From assembly GCA_016218815.1 (NCBI GenBank), contig JACRCX010000079.1, positions 1 to 33,842 of the forward strand: a stretch of 33,842 nucleotides of DNA, read 5' to 3'. This document shows positions 9,159-16,407 of the stretch, piece by piece (position 1 is the first letter of the stretch; every line of letters starts with the position of its first letter). Source of the DNA: Deltaproteobacteria bacterium (lineage in GTDB: Bacteria; Myxococcota_A; Polyangia; DRWM01; JAAZOP01). The position numbers and the translations under genes were made by a program. The notes beneath the pieces are model-generated. The model did no database searches. It was not told where the DNA came from and worked only from the letters and a program-made list of their open reading frames with translations.

Positions 9159-9626
9159 TTAGGCCTCGACGCAGCAGCCCGGCCCGCGCACCATCAGCAC
9201 GGGGATGCACGACTGACGAAGGATCTTGTCGGCCAGGCTGCCGAAAATCCATCGCTTGGCGCCCGATCGGCCGTGCGTGGACATGAGGATCAGGTCGGCA
9301 TGGACCTGCTCCGCGTAGGGCGCAATCACGTCCCCGGGAGCGCCCGACAGGACGGTCGTCGCGACCGTGGTGCCGTTGTGCAGCAACCCGGGCTGCTCGG
9401 CGATCCCCTCGAGGTATCTGGCGGCGTCCTCCTTGGTCCGCGCGTTGATCGCGGCGACGTGCTCCGGCTTGAAGTTGTACTCCCCCGTGCTGGGGGCTGC
9501 CGGTTCCACCGCTCGGACGAGCAGGATCTTCCTCGTGGTGCCGGAGCGGACGATCGACTCGAGGTGCGACAGCGCGCACTCGCCGAGCCTGGATCCGTCC
9601 AGCGGCACCAGGACCGTATCGTACAT
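9159..9626 (-). CDS. Universal stress protein (UspA family)
   Basis: A 155-residue single Usp domain beginning MYDTVLVPLDGSRLGECAL. The ATP-binding segment MSTHGRSGAKRWIFGSLADKIL keeps G-x9-GS but has Ser in place of the first Gly of G-x2-G-x9-G(S/T). The end, SCIPVLMVRGPGCCVEA, carries an unusual Cys pair. Such proteins respond to starvation or oxidative stress and often bind ATP. The ATG has GGGGAGG seven bases upstream and a TTGACG-N16-TACGTT promoter. It is transcribed away from the triple-thioredoxin lipoprotein. Confidence 0.93.
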   Translation of the reverse strand: MYDTVLVPLDGSRLGECALSHLESIVRSGTTRKILLVRAVEPAAPSTGEYNFKPEHVAAINARTKEDAARYLEGIAEQPGLLHNGTTVATTVLSGAPGDVIAPYAEQVHADLILMSTHGRSGAKRWIFGSLADKILRQSCIPVLMVRGPGCCVEA

Positions 9627-9655
9627 GGCCACCTCCCCGTCCCGCGCCCGACCGG

Positions 9656-9683
9656 AACGTAAGCTCGTATTCCGACCCGTCAA
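9656..9683 (-). promoter_or_regulatory. Sigma-70-like promoter of the universal stress gene
   Basis: Reading the minus strand, TTGACG (9683-9678), a 16-base spacer and TACGTT (9661-9656). The expected transcription start is near 9649, leaving a leader of about 20 bases with the GGAGG site. Confidence 0.5.
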
Positions 9684-9693
9684 GCGATCCCTC

Positions 9694-9721
9694 TTGCAGG
9701 TCCGCCGACAAGCGGTAAGAT
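9694..9721 (+). promoter_or_regulatory. Sigma-70-like promoter of the thioredoxin-fold lipoprotein
   Basis: TTGCAG (9694-9699), a 16-base spacer and TAAGAT (9716-9721). The expected start near 9728 leaves a leader of about 80 bases before the GTG at 9807. Its -35 lies only ten bases from the -35 of the divergent stress-protein promoter. Confidence 0.5.
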
Positions 9722-9806
9722 CGCCGGTTGCGGCGGGCCGCAGCGGGGACCGGCCATGGTGGCCGGGTCGCGCGGGGTGCCGTCGGCAATTTCGAGGAGT
9801 AACATC

Positions 9807-11579
9807 GTGAGGCGAGTCCATCGGATCGAATTGCTGGCCGTGATCGGCCTGGTCCTGGCTGTGGGATGCCGGAGTGCGGACGTGACCGCGTCGACCAGGC
9901 AGAAGTCCAACCCCCAATACACCCCGGCGGGGCAGGCGGCCCAGCCGACGCCGCCGCCGACGGTCGCGGCCGTGCCGGGCGCGGAGGCGGACCGGGCGGG
10001 GCAGCCGACGCCGCAGCCACCGGCCGAGGCGGTCGGGGAGGGGGCGGCAGGGCCGCAGCCCGTCGTTCCCGCGGGGCAGCAGGCCAAGCTCCAGTTCTAC
10101 ATCATGTCGCACTGTCCCTTCGGCGTGGAGGTGCTCAACGGGGTCATCCCCGCGCTGCGCCAGATCGGCCCGTGGGTCGATTTCAAGCTCGATTTCATCG
10201 GCGGGATCGAGGGCGACAAGCTCACGTCGATGCACGGCGAGAGCGAAGTCGCGGGCGACATCGTCGAGCTGTGCACGATCCTGCACGCGCCGACGAAGTG
10301 GTTGGACCTGTTCAGCTGCTGGAACCAGGAAGTCGGGGCGTTCCCGGGCAACTGGCGGACGTGCGCGACGCAGAGCCAGCTCGACGCGCCGACGGTCGAT
10401 TTGATCGCCGCCTGTTCGGACGGGCCCGACGGCAAGGCGTTGCTGAAGGCCTCCTTCGAGAAGGCGCAGCAGTCCGGCGCCACCGGAAGCCCCACGATCA
10501 TGCTCAACGGCGCCCCTTGGCAGGGCGGTCGGGACGAGCGGGCCTTCCTCTCCGGGATCTGCAACGCGCTCGGCGAGCCCAAGCCGGCGGTCTGCGCGGC
10601 GATCCCGCCGCCGCCGAAGGTCAACCTGCTGGTCATCGGCGATCAGCGCTGCAAGAACCCCGAATGCCGCACGGCCGATCTCATCGGTCAGCTCAAGGGA
10701 CTTTTCTCGGGCCTGGTCGTGACGGAGCTGGATTGGGGGACGCCCGAGGGCAAGGCGGCCTACGCCGAGCACGGACTGCAGTTCCTGCCCGCGTACATCT
10801 TCGACGACACCGTCCAGGCCGATGCGGCGGGCTCGCAGCGCGTCCGACGGTACCTGCAGCCCACGGCGAAGCCCGGATTCCAGCAGCTCCAGATGGGGGC
10901 TCGCCACGACCCGAACGCCGAGATCTGCGACAACGCGGTGGACGACACGGGCGACGGGAAGGTGGACTGCGACGACCCGACCTGCAAGGAGGTCCTGGTG
11001 TGCCGGCCCGAGATCAAGGGCAGCTTGCAGGTGTTCGTGATGTCCCAGTGCCCCTACGGCGTGCAGGCCCTCGACGCCATGCGGGAGGTACTGACGGCGT
11101 TCGGAAGCGACATCACCTTCGACGTGCACTACATCGCCGACGCCTCGGGAGACGGGTTCCAGTCCATGCACGGCCAGGGGGAAGTGGACGAGGACATCCG
11201 CGAGCTGTGCGCGAAGAAGCTCTACCGGGACGGCAACAAGTTCATGGACTACATCTGGTGCCGGAACAAGGACATCCGCAACGCGGCGTGGCAGGGCTGC
11301 GCGACCGAGGCGGGGATGGACGTGGCGGCGCTTGAGACCTGTTCCACCGGCGACCAGGGCCGGCAGCTCCTGCGCGAGGACGCCGCGCTGGGCCGGGCCC
11401 TCGGATTCAACTCGAGCCCCACCTGGCTGGTGGACAACAAGCGCCAGGCCGGCGGCTTCGATCCCCGCACCATCCAACAGGCCATCTGCCAGGGCAGCCC
11501 GCAGTTCCAGGGGTGCAGCGCCACGCTCACCGGTCCTGCGCCGCGGCCCCAGGGCGCGGGAGGCGGTTGCGGGGGCTGA
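9807..11579 (+). CDS. Lipoprotein with three thioredoxin-fold modules
   Basis: About 590 residues. The GTG at 9807 is preferred over an ATG at 9756 because GAGGAG precedes it and translation gives a clean signal peptide with lipobox LAVGC (Cys21). A Pro/Ala-rich linker follows. Module A (about 92-268) has CPFG at C103, the repeat SMHGExEVxxDIxELC and a cis-Pro GSPTIML. A middle module (about 274-360) has CKNPEC (C282, C287) and resembles a thioredoxin fold. A MopE-like acidic Cys motif (EICDNAVDD...DC) starts at C374. Module B (about 405-580) repeats module A: CPYG at C415, SMHGQGEV, cis-Pro SSPTWLV. Modules A and B resemble DsbA/GILT-type thiol proteins, but CPxG lacks the second active-site Cys, suggesting monothiol or disulfide-holding chemistry in the periplasm. 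The tail is Gly/Cys-rich. Confidence 0.85.
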   Translation: MRRVHRIELLAVIGLVLAVGCRSADVTASTRQKSNPQYTPAGQAAQPTPPPTVAAVPGAEADRAGQPTPQPPAEAVGEGAAGPQPVVPAGQQAKLQFYIMSHCPFGVEVLNGVIPALRQIGPWVDFKLDFIGGIEGDKLTSMHGESEVAGDIVELCTILHAPTKWLDLFSCWNQEVGAFPGNWRTCATQSQLDAPTVDLIAACSDGPDGKALLKASFEKAQQSGATGSPTIMLNGAPWQGGRDERAFLSGICNALGEPKPAVCAAIPPPPKVNLLVIGDQRCKNPECRTADLIGQLKGLFSGLVVTELDWGTPEGKAAYAEHGLQFLPAYIFDDTVQADAAGSQRVRRYLQPTAKPGFQQLQMGARHDPNAEICDNAVDDTGDGKVDCDDPTCKEVLVCRPEIKGSLQVFVMSQCPYGVQALDAMREVLTAFGSDITFDVHYIADASGDGFQSMHGQGEVDEDIRELCAKKLYRDGNKFMDYIWCRNKDIRNAAWQGCATEAGMDVAALETCSTGDQGRQLLREDAALGRALGFNSSPTWLVDNKRQAGGFDPRTIQQAICQGSPQFQGCSATLTGPAPRPQGAGGGCGG

Positions 11580-11603
11580 CCCGCAAGTCCGGACCGAACC
11601 AAC

Positions 11604-11631
11604 GCGGGCGGCCGTCGCCTCGGCCGCCCGC
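11604..11631 (+). terminator. Perfect 11-bp hairpin after the thioredoxin-fold lipoprotein
   Basis: Arms GCGGGCGGCCG and CGGCCGCCCGC pair perfectly around a six-base loop, 24 bases after the stop codon. No U tract follows. The position and strength suggest transcription termination. Confidence 0.6.
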
Positions 11632-11923
11632 CTCGACCATCCGTTCGTAGAACTGCGGCTCCGGCATCCGTGGCGCTTTCGACGCAGGCGAGCGCCCCAT
11701 CGGTGATTCCGTCGCCGTCCTCGCCGCACTTGCTGCACATCCCGGCAGGAGGCGATCGCTCGGATTTCCCCGATTTCGGCGATGTTCTTGGCGACCTCAC
11801 CGGGTCACGGACATTCCCGGACGACGACGGTGGAGAGGAGATCGGCCTCGTCTTCGTCGCATGCTTCCGCAGCGCTCGCCGGGCCGCTCGGCACGGTGGG
11901 GTGTACAAGTGGGGTCCACGCGT

Positions 11924-11952
11924 TTGCCGTCCCTCGGGTTCGGCGATAGCAT
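11924..11952 (+). promoter_or_regulatory. Sigma-70-like promoter of mntA-hepT
   Basis: TTGCCG (11924-11929), an exact 17-base spacer and TAGCAT (11947-11952). The predicted start near 11959 gives a leader of about 30 bases containing AAGGAGCG before the GTG of mntA at 11991. Confidence 0.6.
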
Positions 11953-11990
11953 GGTTCTGTCCGGACGCGTCCGGGCAAGGAGCGAGCGAC

Positions 11991-12296
11991 GTGGCAAGGT
12001 CGGGCATCCAGCTTCCCCGCGCGCAGCTTGCGGAGTTCTGCCGCACGCACCGTATCCGCCGGTTGTCGCTCTTCGGGTCGGCGTTGACGGACCGGTTTGG
12101 CCCAGACAGCGACGTCGACCTCCTCGTCGAGTTCGAATCCGGAGTCGTCGTCGGCTACCTCGCGCTCGCCGCGATGGAGATCGAGTTGTCCCAGTCGCTG
12201 GGCCGCAAGGTCGACCTGCGAACGCCCGCCGAGCTGAGCCGCTACTTCCGCGACGACGTGGTTCGAACGGCAGAGGTCCAGTATGCGACCGGATGA
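11991..12296 (+). CDS. mntA: MntA-type minimal nucleotidyltransferase antitoxin
   Basis: A 101-residue MNT protein. The nucleotidyltransferase signature GSALTDRFGPDSDVD fits GS-x10-D-x-D, and the third catalytic acid lies in RKVDLRTP. Known MntA proteins neutralise the partner HEPN toxin HepT by adding AMP to a tyrosine near its active site; this copy keeps the residues needed. The GTG at 11991 is chosen because AAGGAGCG precedes it and the product is family length; an ATG at 11670 would add about 107 residues of unrelated sequence. Its stop overlaps the start of hepT by 14 bases, typical of coupled antitoxin-toxin genes. Confidence 0.9.
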   Translation: MARSGIQLPRAQLAEFCRTHRIRRLSLFGSALTDRFGPDSDVDLLVEFESGVVVGYLALAAMEIELSQSLGRKVDLRTPAELSRYFRDDVVRTAEVQYATG

Positions 12297-12642
12297 TCTT
12301 GTTCGCGTCCGGCACATGCTTGACGCTGCCCGGGAGGCAGTCTCGTTCGCCCGAGACCGGTCGCGAGCGGATCTCGACCGGGATCGGATGCTGACGCTGT
12401 CGCTCGTCAAGAGCATCGAGATCATCGGCGAAGCCGCATCGAAAGTGGCCGACGAGACGCGGCACCAGCATCCTGCCATCCCCTGGGCCGAGATCGTCGG
12501 AATGCGCAACCGACTCATCCACGCCTACTTCGACATCGACCTCGACCGCGTCTGGGACACGGTCGTTGCGGACCTGCCGCCGGTCGCCGCGGAATTGGAG
12601 CGAATCGTCGCCGCGGCGACGAAGGTCGAGCCCGTCCGTTGA
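12283..12642 (+). CDS. hepT: HepT-type HEPN ribonuclease toxin
   Basis: A 119-residue all-helical HEPN protein (DUF86 type). The catalytic Rx4HxY motif is intact as RNRLIHAYF near residue 75, where the Tyr is the expected AMP-acceptor for MntA. The upstream SIEIIGEAASKVADETR and PWAEIVGMRN segments are typical of the family. It would cleave RNA, probably tRNA, when not modified. Translation is coupled to mntA. A seven-base-pair hairpin follows nine bases after the stop. Confidence 0.93.
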   Translation: MRPDDLVRVRHMLDAAREAVSFARDRSRADLDRDRMLTLSLVKSIEIIGEAASKVADETRHQHPAIPWAEIVGMRNRLIHAYFDIDLDRVWDTVVADLPPVAAELERIVAAATKVEPVR

Positions 12643-12650
12643 ACGGCCCT

Positions 12651-12670
12651 CCGCGTCGGGACGGACGCGG
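12651..12670 (+). terminator. Hairpin after hepT
   Basis: CCGCGTC and GACGCGG form a perfect seven-base-pair stem with a six-base loop just downstream of the hepT stop. There is no U tract, so this is a candidate terminator only. Confidence 0.4.
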
Positions 12671-12697
12671 ACCGTGTCGCGACGAAGGAGATGCGCG

Positions 12698-13119
12698 ATG
12701 CTGGGACTCGCGCGGTACCGTCACGAGATGGCTGTCGCAAGGGCCAGAATCGCGGCGACCCCGAGCCGGGTCACGGCAACCCGTTTCGGCTCGGTCGAGT
12801 ACCTGACGTTCGGGGACGGTCCTCCCGTGCTGCTTGCGCACGGCGTCGTGGGTGGATGCGATCAAGCTCCATTCGTGGCAGAGGCGTTCATCGGACGAGG
12901 GTTTCGCATCGTGGCTCCTTCGCGCTTCGGCTATCTTCGAAGCACGGTTCCGGCAGACTCCTAGCCCGCGGTTCCTTCGAGGAGGCTCGGCGCATCGCGG
13001 CGCGGATTCCGGGCGTACGATTCGAGGCCCTCGAGTCGGGAGGGCACATGCTGCTCGGGCGTCGCGAGGCTGTCGCCGCTGAGATCGCCGCGTTCGTGCG
13101 GGAGCACGCCGCAACGTAG
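12698..13119 (+). pseudogene. Alpha/beta-hydrolase pseudogene with internal deletion
   Basis: The first 88 codons (from ATG 12698, GAAGGAG upstream) encode a normal hydrolase start: SVEYLTFGDGPPVLLAHGVVGG with the HG oxyanion motif, then GFRIVAPSRFGYLRST. The frame stops at 12962. From about 12955, the +1-shifted frame encodes a typical hydrolase C-terminus, RIAARIPGVRFEALESGGHML, containing the catalytic His, to the stop at 13119. The whole middle, including the GxSxG nucleophile and the catalytic Asp, is missing. The intact ancestor would have been about 270-300 residues. A deletion that also shifted frame is the simplest explanation. It lies between the MntA/HepT module and tRNA-Glu. Confidence 0.8.
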
Positions 13120-13221
13120 AAGCCGGCGCACCTGCGACGGCCCCGTCTGGGGGTGTTCGTGACTCCCCGGTGCCGCGGATTGCGGATCCGAGCGTGATCC
13201 TGCTGCGCTGTCCGTCGTGCT

Positions 13222-13296
13222 TGGCGACCCCACCGGGATTTGAACCCGGGTTACCGACGTGAGAGGCCGGCGTCCTAACCACTAGACGATGGGGCC
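13222..13296 (-). tRNA. tRNA-Glu (anticodon CTC)
   Basis: All four arms fold on the minus strand. The acceptor stem GGCCCCA pairs with TGGGGTC (one G-U pair), the discriminator is G, and CCA is encoded (13224-13222). The anticodon stem CCGGC/GTCGG holds the loop CTCTCAC with anticodon CTC at 13263-13261. The T arm CCCGG-GTTCAAAT-CCCGG is canonical. Length is 75 with CCA. Confidence 0.97.
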
Positions 13297-13298
13297 AT

Positions 13299-13332
13299 GC
13301 GAGCTTCGCTCGCCGCCGTTCGCAACGGCGGC
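13299..13332 (-). terminator. Two adjacent hairpins between the double-hydrolase gene and tRNA-Glu
   Basis: GCGAGC/GCTCGC (13299-13313, loop TTC) and GCCGCCGTT/AACGGCGGC (13312-13332, three-base loop) lie between the minus-strand hydrolase gene stop at 13412 and the tRNA 5' end at 13296. They could terminate the hydrolase operon or mark the tRNA leader. No U tract is seen. Confidence 0.4.
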
Positions 13333-13411
13333 GCGTTACGTAGCCCACCGGGGGCGATCATGTCAAGATCGGTCGGCCGATCGGCCGACAACGAGCCCGA
13401 CCGTCTCCGTC

Positions 13412-15298
13412 TCACCGGCCGCCGTCGGCGACGACCGCAGGGGCGCCCGGGACGGATCCGGTCGCGCTCCCGGCTCCCGCCCCCGCTCCCCCTCCCGCAC
13501 CCGCATCCGCGCCCTCCCCGCCCGGCAGCGCGCCCGAACGCTCGTCGGACAGCCGCGCGAAGAGGAAATCCGCGATCGCGGGCGCGAGGTCCGCGTGCAC
13601 GTTCACCAGGACCTCGCCGTGCGCGTCCGAGGTGTAGATCCGCGTCACCGCGTCGTCGCGGAACATCGCCTGGATCGCACGCACCGTCTTCGCCACGCTC
13701 CCCATCCCGTCCACATCGGCCGCCGTCAGCAGCGCTCGCGAACCCGCGGCGGCAAAGACGCCCACGCGTCGGGGCAACAGATGGTCGCCCAACGCCGACC
13801 AGATCGTCATCCCGTGCGCGTTCGCGATCGGAGAAATCAACACCAGCGCACCCAGCCGCGGCATGCCGGAGTCCTCGACCAGCTCCCCGGCCGCCTCCGC
13901 CGCCACCGTCCCCGCCATCCCCATCCCGACCAGCGCGTACGCCGACCGGCGGATGAAATGCAGCGGCTCCGGCGTGCCCGCGACGTCCCCTCCGGCCGCT
14001 ACGATCCGCGACAACGCCTCGAGGTCGCGCACCAGCACCCGCCAGCTCCAGGGGTCGTCCTCCGACACGTCGTCCCGGAACGGAACCTCCCCCGCATCCT
14101 CGCCGCCATCGACCTCCGGCAGCCGCGACTCGCCGTACCCCCGCAGGTCGAACACGACGACGTCGTACGGCAGCCGCTCGGCCAACACACCGCGCAGACG
14201 CCGCAGCGACGAACGGTCCTTCCCGACATCCGGGACCAGGATCACGGCCGGACCGCCGGGGTCGAGCGACGCGTCGATCGAGCCGTGCAAGACGGCGCCG
14301 TCGTCGAGCGTCAGCGCGAAGTCGCGCGTGCCGCCCAACATCCGGCGCAGGAAGGCCAAGACCCGCGCCTCGACGTCCGGCCGGCGTTCGACCAGCTCCA
14401 TCCCGTGCCCACCCGTCGCGAAAACCTCGGCCTGCGCCCGCGCCGTCCCCAGCCCCGCCTCGAGGGCCCGCACGCCCTGCGGCGGCCCGGCGGGACCGTC
14501 CTCCGCCGCCACGGCCAGCGCCTGCACGCCCCGCGACGACAGCGCGGGGAACGTCCGAGTCCCGAAGGCCACGCCGTGCAGCTCGGCCGGGGAAAGCGCC
14601 ACCAGACCGACGACGACGGCCCTCCCGGGCGGTCCGAGCACTTCCGCGGCTGCGCGCGCCGCCGCCACCGCGCCCACGTCGACCCCGACGATGACCGCGC
14701 GCTCGCCGATCTCGGCGCGACCGCGCAGCCACCGCAGCACCGCGCCGACATCCTCCACCAGCCCCTGCCACGAGCCCACACCCGCCGCCGGATCGGGCTT
14801 CAACGTCCGCACCGCAAGGGTCTGCCTGCCGGCGTGGACGCTCTCGCCGTGGCCGCGAAGGTCGATGGCCACCACCGCCGGCCGCGCCGTCGGGGTCGCC
14901 AGGATGCGATCGACCAGCGGCTGGAAGTCGAGACGGCTGCCACCCTCGCCGTGGACGAGGACCACGACCGGCGCGCCCGAGGGCTCGGGCGGCGGAAAGT
15001 AGTCGCCGACCAGCGCGACGCCGTCCGAGGTCGTGAGCGCGAGCTTCTCGGGCGTCGGCCGCCCGAAGGCGGAGAGGCGTCGCGGCGCTTCGGACGCCTC
15101 CGCACCCCCGGCGTCCGACGGCGGCAGGCGCTCGGCCCCCGCCTCGGCCTCGTCCCGCTCCTCCTCCCGCGGCGGCAGCCGGTCGGTCTTGCGGCACGAC
15201 GCCTCCGGAAGGGCGAGGCACGCGAGCAGCAGCGGCGGCAGCGACCCCGCGGCCCACGACGGCGAGGAGGCCCGGACGGGACAGGGAGGACGCTTCAT
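13412..15298 (-). CDS. Lipoprotein with two degenerate alpha/beta-hydrolase domains
   Basis: 628 residues. The signal peptide has a lipobox LLAC (Cys27), with a second possible Cys35. Domain 1 (about 85-330) has VVVLVHGEGGSR, AIDLRGHGES and ATGGHGMEL, but the nucleophile elbow reads VGVDVG, with D208 where Ser is expected. Domain 2 (about 340-590) has VVVFDLRGYGES and a His-containing SDAHGEVL, but its elbow reads GMGMAG, with G460 in the nucleophile position. Both domains therefore keep the fold and the late His but lack the catalytic Ser. The C-terminus is Gly/Ala-rich. The ATG lies four bases after the stop of the active hydrolase gene, so the two are translationally coupled. It may be a binding or regulatory partner of that enzyme; this is inference. 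Confidence 0.88.
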   Translation of the reverse strand: MKRPPCPVRASSPSWAAGSLPPLLLACLALPEASCRKTDRLPPREEERDEAEAGAERLPPSDAGGAEASEAPRRLSAFGRPTPEKLALTTSDGVALVGDYFPPPEPSGAPVVVLVHGEGGSRLDFQPLVDRILATPTARPAVVAIDLRGHGESVHAGRQTLAVRTLKPDPAAGVGSWQGLVEDVGAVLRWLRGRAEIGERAVIVGVDVGAVAAARAAAEVLGPPGRAVVVGLVALSPAELHGVAFGTRTFPALSSRGVQALAVAAEDGPAGPPQGVRALEAGLGTARAQAEVFATGGHGMELVERRPDVEARVLAFLRRMLGGTRDFALTLDDGAVLHGSIDASLDPGGPAVILVPDVGKDRSSLRRLRGVLAERLPYDVVVFDLRGYGESRLPEVDGGEDAGEVPFRDDVSEDDPWSWRVLVRDLEALSRIVAAGGDVAGTPEPLHFIRRSAYALVGMGMAGTVAAEAAGELVEDSGMPRLGALVLISPIANAHGMTIWSALGDHLLPRRVGVFAAAGSRALLTAADVDGMGSVAKTVRAIQAMFRDDAVTRIYTSDAHGEVLVNVHADLAPAIADFLFARLSDERSGALPGGEGADAGAGGGAGAGAGSATGSVPGAPAVVADGGR

Positions 15299-15302
15299 GG
15301 CG

Positions 15303-16265
15303 TTACAACCCAAGTCTCGACTTGAGGAAGTCGATGAGGATCGGCACGACCTCGGGATGCGCATCCAGTATCGCCACGCCGTGGCCGCCGCCGTCGAAGA
15401 GGTGCAGCTCGAGGATGTCGCCCAGGATCTCGGCCATCTGCTGCGCGGTGCCACCGACGTCGGCGGAGTCGTCGCGCGCGCCCACGAGCAGCACGGGGAG
15501 CTTGCGCATCTTGAGCGTCTCGACCGCTCCCAGGATGGGGACGGAGAAATAGGACAGACCGGGCGAAAGGACGACGACGGCGGCGATGCGTCCCGGGCCG
15601 GCGACACCGTCGTTGGCGGCGGCACGCAGGGCGGACGAAGCGCCGATCGACGAGCCGACCAGACCGATGGCGCGGGGAATGCTGCCCTCCTCACGACCCC
15701 GCAGCCAGGCAATCGCGGCCTGCACATCGGCGGTGCACCCGGCCCAGCGTCGCAGGCCGGCACGGTCGCCGCTCGCCAGATCCTGCCAGCGGATCGTCGC
15801 GTCTCCGGCAAGGGTCGAGGCGCCGTGACCGCGCAGGTCGAGCGCCAGGACGGTCAGGCCGGGCGCGCGGCTGCGCAGCGCGGCCACCAGCGGCGCCCAT
15901 TCGGAGCGGTCGGAGCGCGCCTGGTGGACGAGCACGAGCGCCGGCGCCTCCGGGTCGCCGGTGCGCCACAGATCGGCGTGCAGCGTCACGCCGTCGGGGG
16001 ACTCGAACTCGACGGCCTCCGGCACGTTGGCCTCGGCCCCGGGCAGCGGCGCCGGCGGCTCGATGGGCCGCTCGACCGTCGGCGACGCGTCGGCGGCGGC
16101 CGCCGGGGCCGGCTCCGGGACCTCCGGAGGAGCGGCGGAATCGCCCACGTCGCCGCGGCCGGGCACCGGCTCCGGGTCGGGTGGGGCGCCGCGTCTCGAG
16201 CAACCGCACGCCGCCGCGAGGACGGCGACGAGGACGAGGGAGTTGCGGAGGCCCTGGCGGCGCAT
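15303..16265 (-). CDS. Alpha/beta-hydrolase lipoprotein (active-site intact)
   Basis: 320 residues. The signal peptide ends LAAACGC, a lipobox, followed by a Pro/Ala-rich linker to about residue 85. The hydrolase core shows LVLVHQARSDRSEW, ALDLRGHGAST, nucleophile elbow GSSIG with S206, acid in VGARDDSADV, and His in GGGHGVAIL. The catalytic triad is complete, so this is a likely cell-envelope esterase, lipase or peptidase; the substrate is unknown. It is closely related in layout to each half of the downstream double-domain protein, suggesting that gene arose by duplication and fusion. No clear ribosome binding site precedes the ATG at 16265. Confidence 0.9.
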   Translation of the reverse strand: MRRQGLRNSLVLVAVLAAACGCSRRGAPPDPEPVPGRGDVGDSAAPPEVPEPAPAAAADASPTVERPIEPPAPLPGAEANVPEAVEFESPDGVTLHADLWRTGDPEAPALVLVHQARSDRSEWAPLVAALRSRAPGLTVLALDLRGHGASTLAGDATIRWQDLASGDRAGLRRWAGCTADVQAAIAWLRGREEGSIPRAIGLVGSSIGASSALRAAANDGVAGPGRIAAVVVLSPGLSYFSVPILGAVETLKMRKLPVLLVGARDDSADVGGTAQQMAEILGDILELHLFDGGGHGVAILDAHPEVVPILIDFLKSRLGL

Positions 16266-16318
16266 CGTGGAGGGGAATGGTCCCGAGTCGTGGGCGGATT
16301 GTCAAACGGCATCCGGAC

Positions 16319-16353
16319 CAAGAACCAAGAACCAACAACCGACAACCGTCAAC
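16319..16353 (-). repeat. Intergenic 7-nt repeat array (5 units)
   Basis: Five contiguous heptamers; on the plus strand the units are CAAGAAC (twice), CAACAAC, CGACAAC and CGTCAAC. Read on the minus strand they follow GTTNNNG, close to the GTTTTTC/GTTCTAC arrays at 19671 and 31504. CCGGA (16313-16317) flanks it, as at the other arrays. It lies between divergent genes, and its base composition is far from the local average. Confidence 0.85.
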
Positions 16354-16407
16354 GGCGCCTTGCGGGCGGCAGCCATCCGTGGTTGATTCGCCGCCGCGGA
16401 GGGGCGG

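Larger units (their letters stand above)
11580..11990. other. Intergenic region
   Basis: 411 bases without a convincing gene. It contains the hairpin at 11604-11631 and, at its right end, the mntA promoter and AAGGAGCG ribosome binding site. The middle (about 11640-11920) holds open frames on both strands but none with a start site, conserved motif or family resemblance that I can support. Confidence 0.5.

Noticed and set aside
9756..9806. Upstream ATG start for the thioredoxin-fold lipoprotein
   Set aside because: The GTG at 9807 has a ribosome binding site and makes a proper lipoprotein signal; the extra 17 residues would spoil it.
11249..12046. Minus-strand frame with CSKCGEDGDGITDG, resembling a zinc or calcium motif
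   Set aside because: It is antisense to the thioredoxin-fold lipoprotein at one end, has no start site and no second motif, so it is probably a GC-driven open frame.
13412..15298. Asp at the first nucleophile position read as a haloalkane dehalogenase
   Set aside because: Dehalogenases use Asp as nucleophile, but the surrounding motif (VGVDVG without the HDWG/Trp halide site) does not fit, and the second domain has Gly.
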